This document shows, piece by piece, positions 56,478-57,642 of a stretch of 57,642 nt of DNA. Numbering within the stretch: the first letter of the stretch is position 1; each line of letters opens with the position of its first letter. The translations under genes and the position numbers were made by a program. A model generated the notes under the pieces. That model ran no database searches and was not told the DNA's origin. It worked only from the letters and a program-made list of their open reading frames with translations. The stretch lies in NCBI GenBank assembly GCA_015207585.1, contig JADEWQ010000026.1:1-57642 (forward strand), in the 5' to 3' direction. The stretch comes from Pleurocapsales cyanobacterium LEGE 06147. Lineage in GTDB: Bacteria; Cyanobacteriota; Cyanobacteriia; Cyanobacteriales; Xenococcaceae.

Positions 56478-57476
56478 TCATTTCTTCAACCAATGCTCGA
56501 CACCAAAACCAACAGCACGATGAGGATTACCTAATTCGACAGCCAATTTGAGGACAGCCGATCGACCAATTTGCGTTTCGAAAACAGAAGAAAAAACTGC
56601 ATCCAAAAGATGCTGCTGGCAAAATTGACGAAGACGACTAGGAGAACCAGCGATCGCTGCCTTAATAACAAAAATTCCCCGCCATCCTCGCTCATAACAG
56701 TTTGCCAACTGTCTCAAATTAGCTACCGATTCATCTAAAGCTAAAGGTGTAACATAATCCTTACTCAACCCCAGCATCGTCTCCAATTGCCGAGGAGGTA
56801 AAGGTTGTTCGAGAAATTCGACGATAGCAATTCTCTCAGCAACCTCAAGCCAAGTTCGTGCCTTCTCTACAGTTAATCCTCCGTTAGCATCTAATCTTAA
56901 TTTTGCTTTTGCTGGTAATATTCGAGTTAGTTGCTGCAAGATGGCGATTTCTTCTTCCAGGGGTTTAACACCAATTTTCCATTTAAAAGTAATTGGGGAA
57001 TGGAAAATGGAGAATGGACGCTCGGATTCTGCTAAATTAGAAACCGATAAAGAATCACAAGTATTGTTGATATTTTTTAACAAAGTTCGGCAAATATCTA
57101 AAGCCGTTGCTCCTGCCGGTAGCAAATAACTGTAATTTAGAGATTTAAAAGTATCTTCTCCTTTGTTTTGTGGCTTTAACTCTGCTAAAGCCGATTCAAA
57201 ACCAAACTGACAAGCAGGTAAAACATCTTCAATAGTAGCAATGGTTGCTCTGGTCACACTTTTTCCTAGCTGACGACAAAACTCTAGTGCTTGCGCCATC
57301 GTCTCCGAACCAAACCAGGGAACGGGAGCAATTTCTCCTTTACCGACTCTACCAGCTCGATCGCTAAGACTAATAATAATCCCTTCGCGTATTTGCCAAA
57401 TACCATGACTAGTACGCAAGGGTTGACAGAATTGATATCGATAAGGACGAAATTGGAATTTGTAGCGATCGCTCAT
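56478..57476 (-). CDS. menC: o-Succinylbenzoate synthase
   Basis: 332 residues, enolase superfamily. N-terminal cap domain (YQFCQPLRTSHGIWQIREGI), then the barrel with FKWKIGVK (KxK, catalytic Lys), LRLDANGGL (Asp), IVEFLEQPLPP (Glu), LALDESV (Asp) and FVIKAAI (Lys). It dehydrates SHCHC to o-succinylbenzoate in phylloquinone synthesis, needed for photosystem I in cyanobacteria. Start ATG 57476. It may follow the gene cut at the window end on the same strand. Confidence 0.93.
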   Translation of the reverse strand: MSDRYKFQFRPYRYQFCQPLRTSHGIWQIREGIIISLSDRAGRVGKGEIAPVPWFGSETMAQALEFCRQLGKSVTRATIATIEDVLPACQFGFESALAELKPQNKGEDTFKSLNYSYLLPAGATALDICRTLLKNINNTCDSLSVSNLAESERPFSIFHSPITFKWKIGVKPLEEEIAILQQLTRILPAKAKLRLDANGGLTVEKARTWLEVAERIAIVEFLEQPLPPRQLETMLGLSKDYVTPLALDESVANLRQLANCYERGWRGIFVIKAAIAGSPSRLRQFCQQHLLDAVFSSVFETQIGRSAVLKLAVELGNPHRAVGFGVEHWLKK

Positions 57477-57552
57477 TAATCATCGGTAACTAGATTAACG
57501 TTTGCTATTCACCATTACCTATTAGTGACAAGTTAAGCGTGAAAGCTAGTTG

Positions 57553-57642
57553 TCAAGAGGGAAAAGGAGATAAATCGAGAGGTAGTTTGGCTCGTTTCGG
57601 GCGAGGGGATTTAACTATCCCCAAATCGCGATTTTCAGGTAC
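57553..57642 (-). CDS. 3' end of a gene cut by the window edge
   Basis: Open frame entering from the right edge: VPENRDLGIVKSPRPKRAKL, then PLDLSPFPS-TGA (stop 57553-57555). Basic, Pro-rich tail; family not recognisable. It could be a men gene by position only. Confidence 0.35.
   Translation of the reverse strand, partial: VPENRDLGIVKSPRPKRAKLPLDLSPFPS

Overview
The window is chromosomal DNA of a cyanobacterium. It carries ferredoxin-NADP reductase with an N-terminal phycobilisome-linker domain, phosphoribulokinase, NDH-1 genes ndhA-I-G-E, proton-pumping transhydrogenase, a Mg-chelatase H homologue, HemJ, menC for phylloquinone, and very many GCGATCGC (HIP1) octamers. Short tandem repeats and many palindromic interspersed repeats fit a large, repeat-rich cyanobacterial genome (filamentous, pleurocapsalean or similar); the species cannot be told from the sequence.

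Layout. 1-1.4 kb: a fatty-acid cyclopropane synthase-type methyltransferase. 1.6-5.3 kb: a minus-strand ECF nickel/cobalt transporter operon (lipoprotein, NikL-like protein, CbiM, CbiQ, CbiO). 5.5-6.9 kb: divergent bacterioferritin-like protein and FTR1 iron permease. 7.2-11 kb: a large ChlH/CobN-type chelatase subunit. Thus metal import, iron storage and metal insertion into tetrapyrroles sit side by side. 11-25 kb is mostly housekeeping: aldehyde dehydrogenase, FtsH, petH, prk, rpsB-tsf, a coiled-coil protein and recG. 24.7-25.4 kb holds two decayed sensor-kinase pieces. 25.5-35 kb: hemJ, a CYP110-like P450, pntB-pntA, and ndhA-I-G-E. 35-38 kb: a VapBC pair with a frameshifted toxin, mnmA, and a SPOR-domain protein.

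37.9-43 kb is a copper/heavy-metal island: a multicopper oxidase reduced to its two ends, a DUF411 protein, a BNR-repeat protein, a DUF2933-type membrane protein and a Met-rich periplasmic peptide on the minus strand. They lie behind a promoter with a MerR-type 19-bp spacer and dyad; a MerR regulator and a methyltransferase are divergent. Next to it lie decayed copies of DUF411 and thioredoxin-like genes. 43.2-47.3 kb: Nnr, a VOC protein and a Ser/Thr kinase. 47.4-51.2 kb: the cobalt-efflux pair coaR/coaT, with a damaged HicA fused to HicB inserted between regulator and target. 51.4-57.6 kb: a baeRF-type protein, an unknown protein, a Mo-nitrogenase-C-terminal-domain protein, a hybrid response-regulator/histidine kinase broken by a deletion, menC, and the cut end of another gene.

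Two themes stand out. First, metal homeostasis: ECF Ni/Co import, Fe storage and uptake, CoaR/CoaT Co efflux, a copper island, and three metal-loaded or tetrapyrrole enzymes. Second, ongoing gene decay and repeat activity: at least nine broken genes, plus short hairpin repeats, two of which appear to be carried in frame inside cbiM and the chlH homologue.
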